A DNA stretch of 64,000 nucleotides. Origin: CAZWRN01 sp964446685 (GTDB taxonomy: Bacteria; Patescibacteriota; Microgenomatia; Daviesbacterales; UBA10151). Positions 17,242-27,291 of this stretch are shown piece after piece. The stretch is taken from NCBI GenBank assembly GCA_964446685.1, contig CAYUPO010000006.1, forward strand, positions 1 through 64,000. The letters run 5' to 3'. The notes under the pieces are model-generated. The model was not told the origin of the DNA. It searched no databases and was given only the letters and a program-made list of their open reading frames with translations. Position numbers and translations under genes: made by a program. Each line of letters begins with the position of its first letter. The stretch's first letter is position 1.

Positions 17242-17838
17242 TTATTTGGTAATATTTAATGACTGAAGTATTTGGAGGAGCACTTCTCTGTTTTTATTTA
17301 AAGAAAAAACATTCACATAGATCCCCTCCGGCTTATTTTTAACAAATTGCTTTTGCAGCTGCCAAAATTCTGCGTTGTTGTCTCTGCCGCTGCTTTGAAT
17401 ATGAGAGGCGTGACAAACTCTTTCTTCACCTGACTGGATCATCATCTTTTCAAAACCCGGATCTTCACAGGCTCCGCCATAAGCATCTGCCCAGAATATA
17501 TCGACCCAACCTTCAGGTCCTTCCAGTTTTATATCAGACTTATCTTTGTACCTCTCACTTTGAGAAAAAGAGATCAACCAGTTTTGAGGGAAATTAACAC
17601 TAAATTTTTTATTTGGATCTTTGAATTCTTTCCAGTTAGCGGTGTTTAAATCTGCAGAGGGAGATGGCTGATGCATCATTCGCTGCTCCATTTGGTGAGG
17701 TCTTTCAAATGTCTGGTCAAGATGTTTCTGGTAAGTTCGGCCAAAATAAAATCCGCCAAAAGGAAGAGCAATAAATAAGATCAAAGCCAGCGTTTTTGAT
17801 AAACGGGTTACCGTAGTTAATTCTTTGGGAATCTTCAC
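17242..17838 (-). CDS. Membrane-anchored PsbP-like protein of unknown function
   Basis: A 198-residue protein with one N-terminal transmembrane helix (about 13-33) and an extracellular domain containing FSVNFPQNWLIS, the pattern of PsbP-like or lipoprotein-like beta domains found in many CPR surface proteins. Two cysteines (GACEDP, RVCHAS) may form a disulfide. GTG 17838 is six bases after AATACT (17845-17850). Function unknown. Confidence 0.65.
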   Translation of the reverse strand: MKIPKELTTVTRLSKTLALILFIALPFGGFYFGRTYQKHLDQTFERPHQMEQRMMHQPSPSADLNTANWKEFKDPNKKFSVNFPQNWLISFSQSERYKDKSDIKLEGPEGWVDIFWADAYGGACEDPGFEKMMIQSGEERVCHASHIQSSGRDNNAEFWQLQKQFVKNKPEGIYVNVFSLNKNREVLLQILQSLNITK

Positions 17839-17877
17839 TCCGTCAGTATTTCAAAACAGCTGGCTTATTTCAAGTTG

Positions 17878-18024
17878 TCAGACAGTTCGGCGTAAGAATC
17901 TAAGTGCAAAAACGATAACTGCAATCACAAGCAGTATATGAATAAGTCCTCCTGCAACATTGAAAGCAAAACCGCCAAGCCAGGCAATGAGTAATATCAC
18001 TGCGATAATTTCAAGTAATCCCAT
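17878..18024 (-). CDS. Lmo0937-family small membrane protein (DUF5670-like)
   Basis: A 48-residue hydrophobic protein not much longer than two helices: MGLLEIIAVILLIAWLGG, then NVAGGLIHILLVIAVIVF and a basic end (RFLRRTV). This is the pattern of the lmo0937/DUF5670 family, with the conserved GGLIHxLLVIAxI segment. Such proteins are often stress-induced in other bacteria; role unknown. It is shorter than most gene-calling cut-offs. Confidence 0.8.
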   Translation of the reverse strand: MGLLEIIAVILLIAWLGGFAFNVAGGLIHILLVIAVIVFALRFLRRTV

Positions 18025-18234
18025 ATATTAAATTTCAAATATCCAATGCCACTATCCAATTTCTAATTTTTAATTTCTGAGCGAAGCTCGAAAGAGGCTT
18101 TGCCTCATTTCTAAAATTGGGTTAGCAGTGTTTATTAAAATTTTTTCACCTCATTTCTAATTAATAGATTAAAATACTGAGGTAATGGCTGAGTTAAAGG
18201 TGAATAAGGGCTTTGTAAGATCTTTTTAGAAAGA

Positions 18235-19713
18235 TTATTTAATAGGAAGTGAAAAATAAAAAGTTGAGCCTTTACCTTTTTCTCCTTCGACCCAGATTGC
18301 GCCTCTGTGTCTTTTAACAATTTCTTTGGAGATATAAAGACCCATCCCCAGTCCCGGGAAAGTTTTTTCGTGAGGGTCTGTTACCTGGTAGAGTCTTTCA
18401 AAAATCTTTTTTTGCTGCTCTTTGGAAATACCAATCCCCTGATCCTCAACACTAACCACCGCTTTTGAATTGGATTTTTTAACTGCTATTTTAATATGTT
18501 TTCCCTCCGGCGAATACTTAATGGCATTGGTAATTAAATTGGTTATCACCTGATAAATCCTAAAACGGTCGGCATTGACAGTTAAGTTTTCTCCTTTAAA
18601 AGATATCAAATGTTGCTTGGTGGTTTTTTGCAGTATTTCAGCGGTCTCTTTGATTAGTTGGTCTAGTTCAAAATGCTGTTTATCAAAATGAAGTTTACCG
18701 GTCTGGATCCGGGACATATCCAGCAGATCCGCAACCAGCTCCTGCAGTCTTTCAGTCTGGGATTTAATACTGAGTAAAGTTTTGGTGACTTTGGGGTCTT
18801 TAAAGCTTTTAATCTGATTTAAAAGTACTTCAATATATATTTTCATACTGGTAATCGGAGTTTTAAGTTCGTGAGAAGCCATATTGACGAAATCATCTTT
18901 TCGCTTCTCTAACTCTTTTTCAGAGGTGATGTCATCAATGGTTGAAACAGCCGCAATGATCTGTTTGTTTTTGTTTTTAATGGGAGCTGCATTGACCCGC
19001 AGGAAATAATTCTTATTATCTTCTCTGATATATTCAATCTCTTCTCCGGTAATAGTTTCACCTTTACTCAAGGCTCTAACCAACGGCCAGTCTTTGGCTA
19101 AAAGTGCTTTTCCATCCCGGAAAGCAGTTGATGAACGGTAGTTTCCATCTTTCTGTAAGGGCCCTTTGATACTTTGCCCCATTATTCTGGCCAGCTGTCT
19201 GTTTCCTTCCAGCCTATTTCCTTTTGCATCAACCATCAGAACACCTACCGGCAGCTGCTGCAAAACTGTTTCTAACCGGGCTTTGCCATCTTCAGCTATC
19301 TGCTTTGCTTCTGTTTCCTGAATAATTAAAGTATCGATTCTCTGCTTTAACCAACCAATAATTGATGCCATTAGCAGATATAAAATAAATAAAACAAATG
19401 AAGTTTCAACAGCGGTATTCCACTGATCTCCGGTATATCCTCTGGTATAAATAATGTAGAGATAATATAAAACAGCAATTATGGATGAGATAAATCCTCC
19501 CCGAATACCATCTCTGAAAGAAAAGTAAATTATGGCTGCAACATTGATAAAAATGATGTAAGTTCCGACAACTTCGGGATTATTTGCCATCCGGTTAGCA
19601 AAAATTTCTGACAGGACAGAAACTAAAATATTAAATCCGATGGGAAAACGATACGAATAAGTTGTTGTCCCAAGGCGTTCTAAAGGATTTAGATAATTAA
19701 GAACTGCTCTCAT
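18235..19713 (-). CDS. Membrane sensor histidine kinase with PAS domain
   Basis: A 492-residue kinase: about five N-terminal helices (to residue about 125), a short coiled coil, a PAS domain (about 145-260), HisKA with the phospho-acceptor in MASHELKTPIT, and a HATPase_c domain with N (NLITNAIKYS), G1 (VEDQGIGIS) and G2 (GLGMGLYISK) boxes. No response regulator is adjacent; the two receiver-only proteins in the window (7881, 33884) are candidates. TATTAT lies eight bases before ATG 19713. Confidence 0.92.
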   Translation of the reverse strand: MRAVLNYLNPLERLGTTTYSYRFPIGFNILVSVLSEIFANRMANNPEVVGTYIIFINVAAIIYFSFRDGIRGGFISSIIAVLYYLYIIYTRGYTGDQWNTAVETSFVLFILYLLMASIIGWLKQRIDTLIIQETEAKQIAEDGKARLETVLQQLPVGVLMVDAKGNRLEGNRQLARIMGQSIKGPLQKDGNYRSSTAFRDGKALLAKDWPLVRALSKGETITGEEIEYIREDNKNYFLRVNAAPIKNKNKQIIAAVSTIDDITSEKELEKRKDDFVNMASHELKTPITSMKIYIEVLLNQIKSFKDPKVTKTLLSIKSQTERLQELVADLLDMSRIQTGKLHFDKQHFELDQLIKETAEILQKTTKQHLISFKGENLTVNADRFRIYQVITNLITNAIKYSPEGKHIKIAVKKSNSKAVVSVEDQGIGISKEQQKKIFERLYQVTDPHEKTFPGLGMGLYISKEIVKRHRGAIWVEGEKGKGSTFYFSLPIK

Positions 19714-19794
19714 GAAGTCCTATAATATCATATTTTTGATATAATTTTTACTTTTTTGATAAAGATTTAATTTTTTAGTACTGAAGTATCCTTT

Positions 19795-20928
19795 TTATAT
19801 CTGAGACAGAGAAAGTTTGGCTGGTTGATAGTTTTTGTTGTACAAAAGGGCTTTTTCAAACTCTTTTTTGGCTTGCACTTTATCGGATTGTTCTAGATAT
19901 ACTTCTCCCCTGATCTGATAAATTTCCGAAAAAGATGGATTACCGCTTTGGATTATTTGCTGAGTAAGTGAAAAAACTTTATCAAAATTTTTGTTTTTTT
20001 GATACGCTAAAACAGGTTCCAGCTGATACCAGATTAAACGATATGGGATTTTTGACTGAACCTGTTCAAATGACTGAATTGATTTATCATACTGACCCAA
20101 ATAGTAATAATTGATCGACTGGTTAAATACTGCAAAATTTGACTGCTCTGCTAATGATCTTTTTAAAGCATTTACAAAAGCTACTCTTTCATCGGCTTCT
20201 TCCCCCAGGATATTTTTTACCAACTCTGATTTTTCAGCTGGCACAATCACCAGATAATCATAATTAAAGACCTGCCACAGTCTCATGAATTCTCCATAGC
20301 TGACTCTTTTCTCCTGTCCAAATATAGAATCATCCTGAATAATTTCCTGCTTTAAATCATCGTAGCCTTTGATAATCCGGTAATGACCAAATCCGCCTTT
20401 TTCATCAATCCAGGTAATGGTAATTACGGGAATACCATTGGTAGTTAATTTTTTTATTTTATCCAGATCACCATTGGCTCTTTTAAAAGCTGCCAAGTTT
20501 TGGTTTGTTGCGAAGGATGCCATTTCATCTAAAGTCACTGACTTATCGTCGTTATATCCCTGGGGATTATTAAACGGTCTTAGCTGATCGGCTATTTGTT
20601 GCTGGGTGAAATTAAGACCATAAAAATCCAACAGCATTGAAAGTGTGGCCGGGCCGCAATTATTGTAAGTTTGATAGACGTACTGCTGAGAATGCAGTAA
20701 GGCTGATGTAGATGGTTGTTTAATATCACTTTTAGGTGCTACTGACTGTGCAGGACTAGGTGATGGGACGGGAGAATCCATGACCGGAATCTCAGCACTG
20801 GGAAATGGGGTCGCTACAGGTCGGGGGCTACTCCAAAAAGCTGTCCCTAATTGTCTGGTATATGAGTTCTGACTAAAAATCCAAACCAGATTTATAAGTA
20901 TAAAAAGAATTAATATCAGCCGAAACAT
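19795..20928 (-). CDS. Exported C39-like peptidase with TPR repeats
   Basis: A 377-residue secreted or anchored protein: N-terminal hydrophobic signal (3-17), Pro/Ser linker, then a C39-like papain-fold domain with NNCGPATLSMLL (catalytic Cys) and GFGHYRIIKGYD (catalytic His), then at least two TPR-like repeats. C39_2 proteins of this form are usually extracytoplasmic peptidases. TATAAT (20935-20940) is six bases before ATG 20928. It is followed (in transcription order upstream) by the L,D-transpeptidase gene, pointing to an envelope role. Confidence 0.82.
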   Translation of the reverse strand: MFRLILILFILINLVWIFSQNSYTRQLGTAFWSSPRPVATPFPSAEIPVMDSPVPSPSPAQSVAPKSDIKQPSTSALLHSQQYVYQTYNNCGPATLSMLLDFYGLNFTQQQIADQLRPFNNPQGYNDDKSVTLDEMASFATNQNLAAFKRANGDLDKIKKLTTNGIPVITITWIDEKGGFGHYRIIKGYDDLKQEIIQDDSIFGQEKRVSYGEFMRLWQVFNYDYLVIVPAEKSELVKNILGEEADERVAFVNALKRSLAEQSNFAVFNQSINYYYLGQYDKSIQSFEQVQSKIPYRLIWYQLEPVLAYQKNKNFDKVFSLTQQIIQSGNPSFSEIYQIRGEVYLEQSDKVQAKKEFEKALLYNKNYQPAKLSLSQI

Positions 20929-20965
20929 CGGTTAATTATAGGTGATTGGAGGTAATATCGGAAAT

Positions 20966-21424
20966 TTAGTAGACTTCAACCCGGGTCCCTACCGGAGCAA
21001 AGTTGTACAACCATTCAGCAGCTTTTAGTGGCACATTGACACAACCATGTGAGGCTACACGGCCAAAATTGTTATGCCAGTAAGCACCATGGATGGCGTA
21101 ACCTTCATGGAAATACATGACATGGGGCACATTTTTGACCAGATATTTGCCGCTGGGGTAAATATTTTTATAAGGAGATGGCCCGCGCATATCCTGCATC
21201 GGAGTTTTCCAGTAAATCTTAAATGATCCTTTAACTGTGGGTGTTAGATTCATCCCGGTTGAGACTTTTGTCTCATACTGCACTTTCCCCCCTTCCCAGG
21301 CTGTCAGCTTTTGCGATCCCAGATCGACAGTGATCATTTTTTCATTAGTAAATATTTGAGCATGTGCGGAAGGAACAAACAGAAAAAAGAAGAATAAAAC
21401 AATTATTCCCGAGAATAATTTCAT
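20966..21424 (-). CDS. L,D-transpeptidase (YkuD)
   Basis: A 152-residue exported YkuD-domain protein. A signal peptide (about 1-22) precedes the domain, with IHGAYWHNNFG and the catalytic SHGCVNV motif. The enzyme cross-links peptidoglycan stem peptides (3-3 links) or attaches proteins to them. It is minimal, with no binding repeats. TATGAT (21431-21436) is six bases before ATG 21424. Confidence 0.92.
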   Translation of the reverse strand: MKLFSGIIVLFFFFLFVPSAHAQIFTNEKMITVDLGSQKLTAWEGGKVQYETKVSTGMNLTPTVKGSFKIYWKTPMQDMRGPSPYKNIYPSGKYLVKNVPHVMYFHEGYAIHGAYWHNNFGRVASHGCVNVPLKAAEWLYNFAPVGTRVEVY

Positions 21425-21600
21425 TTAAATATCATAACATTTTTTTAATTTATGAGTTAATACCCGTCAAACAATGAATTTATCAACAACAACCTACGAA
21501 GTATCCAGTGGAAAGTTCTTTGCTCGCTTCATCCTCGCTGCAAGAGCATTTAGGTATTACTCTTCACAAATAAGAATGGATTATTATTTGCTGTTATAGT

Positions 21601-22017
21601 TTAGACAGATGATTTATTTTTTGGGCCGGAACAAACAACTTCAAACAAAATTTTATCCGGTGTTTCAAACATAATCTGATAATAAATCCGGTCATCTCCG
21701 GAAAACTCCGGGCGGTATTTGGGAGTTCCAAACAAAGATTCAACACCAATTTTTCGCAAAAATTCGGCAATATCATTTACCGGTTCAATTGAATCAACTC
21801 CTATTCCAATATGATTAACACCTACAGCATCATAGTCATAAGGAGCATCTTTTTGTTTTGGGAGAAACCACAGGCTGCCGCTTCTACCACTATCAAAGCC
21901 AACAATCTGCTCGTTTTCCATAATAATTTTCCAACCCAAAAATTCCATTAAGTCTTTATAAAATAGGATATTTTCAAAATCAATATTTAGCTGGAGGTGG
22001 TTGAGGTACGAATTCAT
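21601..22017 (-). CDS. Glyoxalase/VOC-family protein
   Basis: A 138-residue vicinal-oxygen-chelate protein. The two beta-alpha-beta-beta-beta modules are visible, with metal-ligand candidates at HLQLN near the N terminus, GVNHIGIGVDS in the middle and KILFEVVCSG at the end. This metal pattern resembles catechol dioxygenase/glyoxalase-type enzymes; substrate unknown. TATAAT (22025-22030) is seven bases before ATG 22017. Confidence 0.8.
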   Translation of the reverse strand: MNSYLNHLQLNIDFENILFYKDLMEFLGWKIIMENEQIVGFDSGRSGSLWFLPKQKDAPYDYDAVGVNHIGIGVDSIEPVNDIAEFLRKIGVESLFGTPKYRPEFSGDDRIYYQIMFETPDKILFEVVCSGPKNKSSV

Positions 22018-22025
22018 AATAATTA

Positions 22026-22553
22026 TTATACATCAGGAATAAATTTTAGCGCAGATGGATTTATGCAGTATCTGAGTCCGGTGGGCTCTGGCCCGTCAGC
22101 AAAAACATGCCCCAGATGCCCGCCACATTTTTTACCGACAATTTCAGTTCGCACCACCCCCAGTGAGTTATCCGGTATTTCTATAACAGACCCTTCAATC
22201 GGAGCCCAAAAACTAGGCCAACCTGTTTTTGAATCGTACTTTTGTTCTGAACGAAACACCGCTTCCCCGCAATCAGCAGTGACAAAAGTACCCGGTCTTT
22301 TTTCATGAAGCAGAACTTCTTCGGAAAAAGGGTAATCTGTCCCCTTCTCCCTTAAAACATAGAACTGTTGCGGAGTAAGTATCTTTCTCCATTCCTGATC
22401 TGATTTTGTAACCTCGGGAATAAAATCAGTATTTTCAGCTTGTCGGGGAGTTATAGTTTCATTCCGGAAAATGACTGAGTAGCCAATGGAAACGACGACT
22501 ATTATAATTACCATCAGAGAAACCAGAAATTGTGGATTTTTAATTTTCTTCAT
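22026..22553 (-). CDS. msrB: Membrane-anchored methionine sulfoxide reductase MsrB
   Basis: A 175-residue protein with an N-terminal signal anchor (about 8-27) and an MsrB domain: GTDYPFSEE, KYDSKTGWPSFW and the catalytic Cys in RYCINPSAL. MsrB reduces the R-epimer of methionine sulfoxide; the anchor places it outside the membrane, unlike the cytoplasmic MsrA. The zinc CxxC pairs are incomplete (single Cys in ADCGEA and KKCGGHLGH), as in zinc-free members. TATACT is ten bases upstream. Confidence 0.9.
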   Translation of the reverse strand: MKKIKNPQFLVSLMVIIIVVVSIGYSVIFRNETITPRQAENTDFIPEVTKSDQEWRKILTPQQFYVLREKGTDYPFSEEVLLHEKRPGTFVTADCGEAVFRSEQKYDSKTGWPSFWAPIEGSVIEIPDNSLGVVRTEIVGKKCGGHLGHVFADGPEPTGLRYCINPSALKFIPDV

Positions 22554-22663
22554 TACATTTTCCAGTATACCAAATTAATTTAAGTTAGTTAACTAATTTG
22601 GTCATTACCTGATCCTTACCCATAACTATTCCGTTTCATTTATGTCACAGTTATGGTTGAGTT

Positions 22664-23050
22664 ATGTCATTACTTATAACAGTAGTTTTATTTGGAATAG
22701 TGTTTGCTTATTTTGCTACCCAGAATACTTCATTAGTTGATGTTTCTGTTTTAAATTCTGTTTTTACTCTGCCTTTATATGCACTCACTTTAGTTTCCCT
22801 CTTAGCCGGACTTTTGATATCAGCAATGATCAGTATGATTGATGGCTTATCCTCATCAATGGCCTTACACCAAAAAGATAATAGTCTTAAACAAAAACAG
22901 CAAACAGTGGCAGAGATGTCAGATAAAATAAGAGATCTGGAGCTGGAGAACGCCAGGTTAAAAGGTCGAAGAGATTCTGTAATTGATGATTCATCAACTG
23001 CTGGTGAGAAAACCAGACATTTTTTCAGAAAACTAAGCAACCGGGTTTAA
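22664..23050 (+). CDS. LapA/DUF1049-family membrane protein
   Basis: A 128-residue protein with two N-terminal helices (2-19 and 36-58) and a coiled-coil tail, the layout of the lipopolysaccharide-assembly-protein-A-like family. The N-terminal AYFATQNTSLVDVSVL matches the family pattern (F-x-x-x-N). Role unknown in organisms without LPS. TATGGT (22652-22657) is six bases before ATG 22664. Confidence 0.75.
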   Translation: MSLLITVVLFGIVFAYFATQNTSLVDVSVLNSVFTLPLYALTLVSLLAGLLISAMISMIDGLSSSMALHQKDNSLKQKQQTVAEMSDKIRDLELENARLKGRRDSVIDDSSTAGEKTRHFFRKLSNRV

Positions 23051-23053
23051 GGA

Positions 23054-24514
23054 TTATATTTCAGCTACTTTATCCAGAAAATCTTCGGACCAGAAGTCAA
23101 AATAATTTTCCGGCAATATTAAAGCTCTTCTTGGTTGTAACTCTTTAATAAATTCTTCAGTATGGGAAACAATTAATATCGCTCCTTTGTATTCTTTTAA
23201 AACCTGCAGAATAATTCTTTGCGACATGGTATCAAGATAAGTAGTTGGCTCATCAAGTATCAATAAATTGTAATCCTGCAGTAATAGTAATGCTATAGAA
23301 AGCCTGGTTTTTTCTCCACCGGACAATGTTCCAACATGCTGACTGATTTTATGATTTGGAAAAAGAAAGCTGGCCAGAACAGGTCTTGCGACACTATCTG
23401 GGATACTGCCTGCTCCCCTGGCTGTTTCAAGTAAACTTTTATTAAAATCCATTGTTTCAAATTCCTGAGAATAATACCCCACTTTTAGTCTTTCATCCCG
23501 GATGATCTCACCGCTGTCTGGTGTAAGCAGACCCATCAGGATTTTGATAAAAGTACTCTTACCCACCCCATTTGGTCCAATCAAAGCAACTATCTCTCCC
23601 CTGTTTATTGTCAGATTAATATTATTTAAAATCTTTTTATCACCATAGGATTTTGAAATATTTATCGCTTTCAAAGGCAACTCGCCAATGGGAGAAGGAT
23701 CGGGTAATCTAAATTTAATGGCTCTGACTTCCGGTGGAAGAGGTGGTAAACTTTCTTTCATCCGGGCCACTCTTTTTTGCAGCTGAATTCTTTGTCTGAC
23801 TCCGACCACTTTGATACTTTCATTTAGCCTATTTATATTTTGCTGGCCGACATGAACATGTTTTCTGAGTAAAGCCTCTTTATCAGCTCTTTGTTCTACC
23901 GCCTCAGAATAATTTCCTTTGTATTCCTCTATTTTTTTCAAAGGTGCATCGACATACAAAATTTTATCAATATGTTTATCCAGCAGTTCGAGATCATGCG
24001 AGATTAATATCAGAGTTTTGGGATAGTTTCCTAAAAAATTCATCACCCATTCTTTGCCGGCGATATCCAAAAAGTTGGTTGGTTCATCCAGCAGTAAAAT
24101 ATCGGGTTCAGCTAATAAGGCCCGGGAGAGAGCAAGCCTGGTTTTTTGTCCTCCGGATAGTTTACTGGGAGAGGCATCAAGTGACAGCTCATGCAGTTCA
24201 ACCCCTTTTAACATCAGATGCAGTTTGTAATCCAAGATACTGTTTTCCGGATCCAGATAATCTCTAACTGTTTCACACGCTTCCATGACCGGATCGTGTT
24301 TTACTTCCTGAGGCACCACACCAATACTGCCAATTACTTCCACCTTGCCGGTGTAATGTTTTTCCTGGTTGCAGAGGATTTTCAGTAAGGTACTTTTACC
24401 GGCGCCGTTTTGTCCGATCAGCCCGACTTTTTGGCCATCTCCGATCGAAAAAGTGACATCGTCAAAGATCTGATGTGAATTATGGGAAAAAGATAAATTA
24501 CGCACACTGAGCAT
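23054..24514 (-). CDS. ABC-F family ATPase
   Basis: A 486-residue protein with two ABC ATPase domains and no membrane segment. Walker A motifs are GQNGAGKST and GPNGVGKST, signatures LSGGQKTRL and LSGGEKTRL, and Walker B regions LLLDEPTNFLD and LILDEPTTYLD, joined by a charged linker. ABC-F proteins act on ribosomes (translation factors or antibiotic resistance); the subtype is uncertain. TATAAT (24521-24526) is six bases before ATG 24514. Confidence 0.92.
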   Translation of the reverse strand: MLSVRNLSFSHNSHQIFDDVTFSIGDGQKVGLIGQNGAGKSTLLKILCNQEKHYTGKVEVIGSIGVVPQEVKHDPVMEACETVRDYLDPENSILDYKLHLMLKGVELHELSLDASPSKLSGGQKTRLALSRALLAEPDILLLDEPTNFLDIAGKEWVMNFLGNYPKTLILISHDLELLDKHIDKILYVDAPLKKIEEYKGNYSEAVEQRADKEALLRKHVHVGQQNINRLNESIKVVGVRQRIQLQKRVARMKESLPPLPPEVRAIKFRLPDPSPIGELPLKAINISKSYGDKKILNNINLTINRGEIVALIGPNGVGKSTFIKILMGLLTPDSGEIIRDERLKVGYYSQEFETMDFNKSLLETARGAGSIPDSVARPVLASFLFPNHKISQHVGTLSGGEKTRLSIALLLLQDYNLLILDEPTTYLDTMSQRIILQVLKEYKGAILIVSHTEEFIKELQPRRALILPENYFDFWSEDFLDKVAEI

Positions 24515-24561
24515 TAGGGTATTATAGCTGAAATGGATAATTTATGCTCAAAAAGTGAGAA

Positions 24562-25410
24562 TTAATTTTTAAAAGTATCGCACTGATTAAAATCACCACT
24601 GTTGAATCCTTTGTTAAACCACTCCACCCGCTGCTCGGAGGACCCATGGGTCCATGATTCTGGGTTGACCTGTCCGTTTACTTTTTGCTGAATTCTGTCA
24701 TCTCCTACTGCTTCTGCAGCATCAATGGCTTCTGTTATCTCCCCCTGTTCAAAAACATTTTGATCCTTTAATGAATTTGCCCAGATGCCAGCGAAACAAT
24801 CAGCCTGAAGTTCCAGATTTACTGACAACTGATTTTCCTGAGAAGGATTTCTTTCCTGCTGATTTCTGACACTATCCATCAGTCCCAACTCATTTTGGAC
24901 ATGATGTCCTATTTCATGAGCAATAACATAAGCTTCTGCCACATCTCCCCCTTCTGCTCCCAGTTGGTTAGTCAGTTCATCAAAAAATGTTTCATCCAGA
25001 TAAATTGTACTGTCCAGCGGACAGTAATGTGGGCCAACCCGGGAATCTGCCCCGCCGCATGAAGATTCAGTTAAGGTTCTGAAAAGAACTAGTTTTGGCG
25101 CATCATACTTTTCCCCTTTTTGAGAGAAGATGCCATTCCAGACATCGTTCCCTGAACCTAAAACAGTACTGGCAAATTGTTCATACTGGTCATTTCCTTC
25201 ATATTCTGAAACATAGCGATTTTCATTTTGAACCCCCAAAGTTGACGGATCGATCTGAGTCAGAATATCTGTCAGATCTCCACCATTTAAGTAGTTAAAT
25301 AGTAACAACAGGGCTATTCCCCCCACCCCAAGTCCTCCCCCGACTGCTGCAGGATTTGCTCTTCTGTCTTCAACATTACCCCGACTAGATAGACGATCCC
25401 AAAATGCCAT
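24562..25410 (-). CDS. Neutral zinc metallopeptidase (YpfJ family)
   Basis: A 282-residue membrane-anchored protein of the YpfJ/PF04228 family. After a charged N terminus there is one helix (about 25-43), then the conserved domain with CPLDSTIYLDETFF, HEIGHHVQ (zinc HExxH) and LELQADCFAGIWA (third ligand). Targets are unknown. TAACAT (25417-25422) is six bases before ATG 25410. Confidence 0.9.
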   Translation of the reverse strand: MAFWDRLSSRGNVEDRRANPAAVGGGLGVGGIALLLLFNYLNGGDLTDILTQIDPSTLGVQNENRYVSEYEGNDQYEQFASTVLGSGNDVWNGIFSQKGEKYDAPKLVLFRTLTESSCGGADSRVGPHYCPLDSTIYLDETFFDELTNQLGAEGGDVAEAYVIAHEIGHHVQNELGLMDSVRNQQERNPSQENQLSVNLELQADCFAGIWANSLKDQNVFEQGEITEAIDAAEAVGDDRIQQKVNGQVNPESWTHGSSEQRVEWFNKGFNSGDFNQCDTFKN

Positions 25411-25523
25411 TAAAACATGTTAACTGTTGAGTTTTATTACTAAGTAGTAATTGAGTAAAAATTAGGCAAGTTTTTGATGCCTGGGTTTAGTCCAACTATT
25501 AAATAGAGGATGGCTATTATAGA

Positions 25524-27290
25524 ATGAATCTGATGCCCTCTTTTATGCGAAAGAATTTTTTATTTAAAGATAAGAATGTTGTTCTTTTAATTGTTATTTT
25601 GGTTGCCGCTTTTTTGATCCGAACGGTTTATCTGAATCAGGTTCCTCCCGGAATAGCTAATGATGAAATAAATATCATTATTAATGCCCAGTCTTTTTTG
25701 AAAACCGGTGAAAATATTCCAGGTGTTGTGACAGGTATTTTTGGAACGCCCAAGGGGGACCTTAATGGCGGAATTCATAGTGAAGTTAGTTCTTATCTGC
25801 TGATGCCTTTTATTGCGCTAACTGGTTTTGTCTGGCCATGGGTCAAACTGCCTTTTGTTTTTGCCGGACTTGGCATTGTAACTCTATCTTTTCTAATTGT
25901 TCGCAAACTGATAAATACAAATGCTGCGATGATTGCATCTGTTGTCTCCGCTTTATCTCCCTGGACTATTTTTTATGGCAGATCTGGGTATGAGTCAATC
26001 TTAAGTTCCTTCTTTTATTTACTGGGTATTTATCTGGTTTTATCACTTAAAAAATGGAGAATTCTTTATGCTTTCCCAATTTTTCTGCTGGGAATGGGAA
26101 GTTATTTTTCGGCTAAAACTTTAATGCTTCCTATTATTATAGTAGCTGTTATAAGTGTCATGCTTTTAAAACCAAAAGAATCCAAAATCCCCGGAGTTTC
26201 TCTGATAATAATTGCAGTTTTATTTATGGCTTTGTATCTGCCAATTTTAAAAAACACCCCAGCCGGCAGCCGGTTTGATGAGCTGAGTAATACTAAAATT
26301 GTGGATTTAGTCAATATTAAACGGACAGCTGCTTTAGAACAGCCAGCCGCGAATTTATATGAGAATAAAATAGCTGAAGATCTGAAGTACCGGATAAAAG
26401 CCTCTTTTGGTGGTTTTTCTCTGAGTTATCTTTTTCTGGACGGACAACCGGAGAATATCCCCTCCCTGGCAATTCCTGATCATGCTTTTTTGTATCTGAT
26501 AGATCTGCCTTTTATTTTATTAGGATGTTTTTTTCTGGCAAAGTTTTATCCGAAAGTTTTATTTTTAATCGGCGGGCTTCTGACAACAACACTTATTCCT
26601 AACTCTTTGAACTTACAGGGGACTACTTACTCGATCCGGACGGTTATTTTGTTTCCAGTCCTATCAATGGTCTCAGCAATTGGAATTTATTATGTTATTA
26701 GTCTTTTTAAAAACAGCTCCTGGCGATACGGCACAGGGTTATTTATCTCTTTAATATATCTGATCTTTGTTGGGAATTTCATTTTTCAGTATTTTGGCAG
26801 ACTGCCGGTTGATCGTAATGAAGGATGGTTTCTGCCACAAAGAACTGCCTTCCGGTATGCTACGTTAATGAATAATCAATCCCCGGCTACAGTCGTAAAT
26901 ATTATTTCCCAGGAAACAAAACCTGATTTTTACAGATATCTTCTCTTTTCTGCTTCATATACTGAAAAATCAAAAATTGCAAATATTAACCAGCAAATTG
27001 AAAACCAGGATTATTCAGCAAATAACGTCCGCATTACCGGAAATTGCCCAGATCTGTTTGACCCAAATCAGATATACCTGATCGATGGACGGATTGATTG
27101 TACTAGCGAAAAAGTGAGAGAAATTGCTTCAATTAAAGATGCCGGAACTAAATTTAGAATTGTAAACGATCAGCTTTGTAAAAACTCTGATTCACAAAAG
27201 TATCCCTTTGTTAAAGATATTAATAAACTAAACGTTGAGTCTTTATCAGTTGATGATTTTTGCCAGACCTTTGTCACTTTTAACCGCTAA
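25524..27290 (+). CDS. ArnT/PMT-like GT-C glycosyltransferase
   Basis: A 588-residue integral membrane glycosyltransferase. About twelve helices are followed by a C-terminal soluble domain (from about residue 440). The first external loop contains PPGIANDE, the acidic catalytic motif of GT39/ArnT-like enzymes that use polyprenyl-phosphate sugars. In-frame ATGs at 25533 and 25545 are alternatives. The acceptor (lipid, protein or glycan) is unknown. Confidence 0.8.
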   Translation: MNLMPSFMRKNFLFKDKNVVLLIVILVAAFLIRTVYLNQVPPGIANDEINIIINAQSFLKTGENIPGVVTGIFGTPKGDLNGGIHSEVSSYLLMPFIALTGFVWPWVKLPFVFAGLGIVTLSFLIVRKLINTNAAMIASVVSALSPWTIFYGRSGYESILSSFFYLLGIYLVLSLKKWRILYAFPIFLLGMGSYFSAKTLMLPIIIVAVISVMLLKPKESKIPGVSLIIIAVLFMALYLPILKNTPAGSRFDELSNTKIVDLVNIKRTAALEQPAANLYENKIAEDLKYRIKASFGGFSLSYLFLDGQPENIPSLAIPDHAFLYLIDLPFILLGCFFLAKFYPKVLFLIGGLLTTTLIPNSLNLQGTTYSIRTVILFPVLSMVSAIGIYYVISLFKNSSWRYGTGLFISLIYLIFVGNFIFQYFGRLPVDRNEGWFLPQRTAFRYATLMNNQSPATVVNIISQETKPDFYRYLLFSASYTEKSKIANINQQIENQDYSANNVRITGNCPDLFDPNQIYLIDGRIDCTSEKVREIASIKDAGTKFRIVNDQLCKNSDSQKYPFVKDINKLNVESLSVDDFCQTFVTFNR

Positions 27291-27291
27291 T

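Noticed and set aside
21474..21600. Plus-strand frame of about 41 codons between the L,D-transpeptidase and VOC genes
   Set aside because: No -10 at leaderless distance, no Shine-Dalgarno, no recognisable feature; most likely chance.
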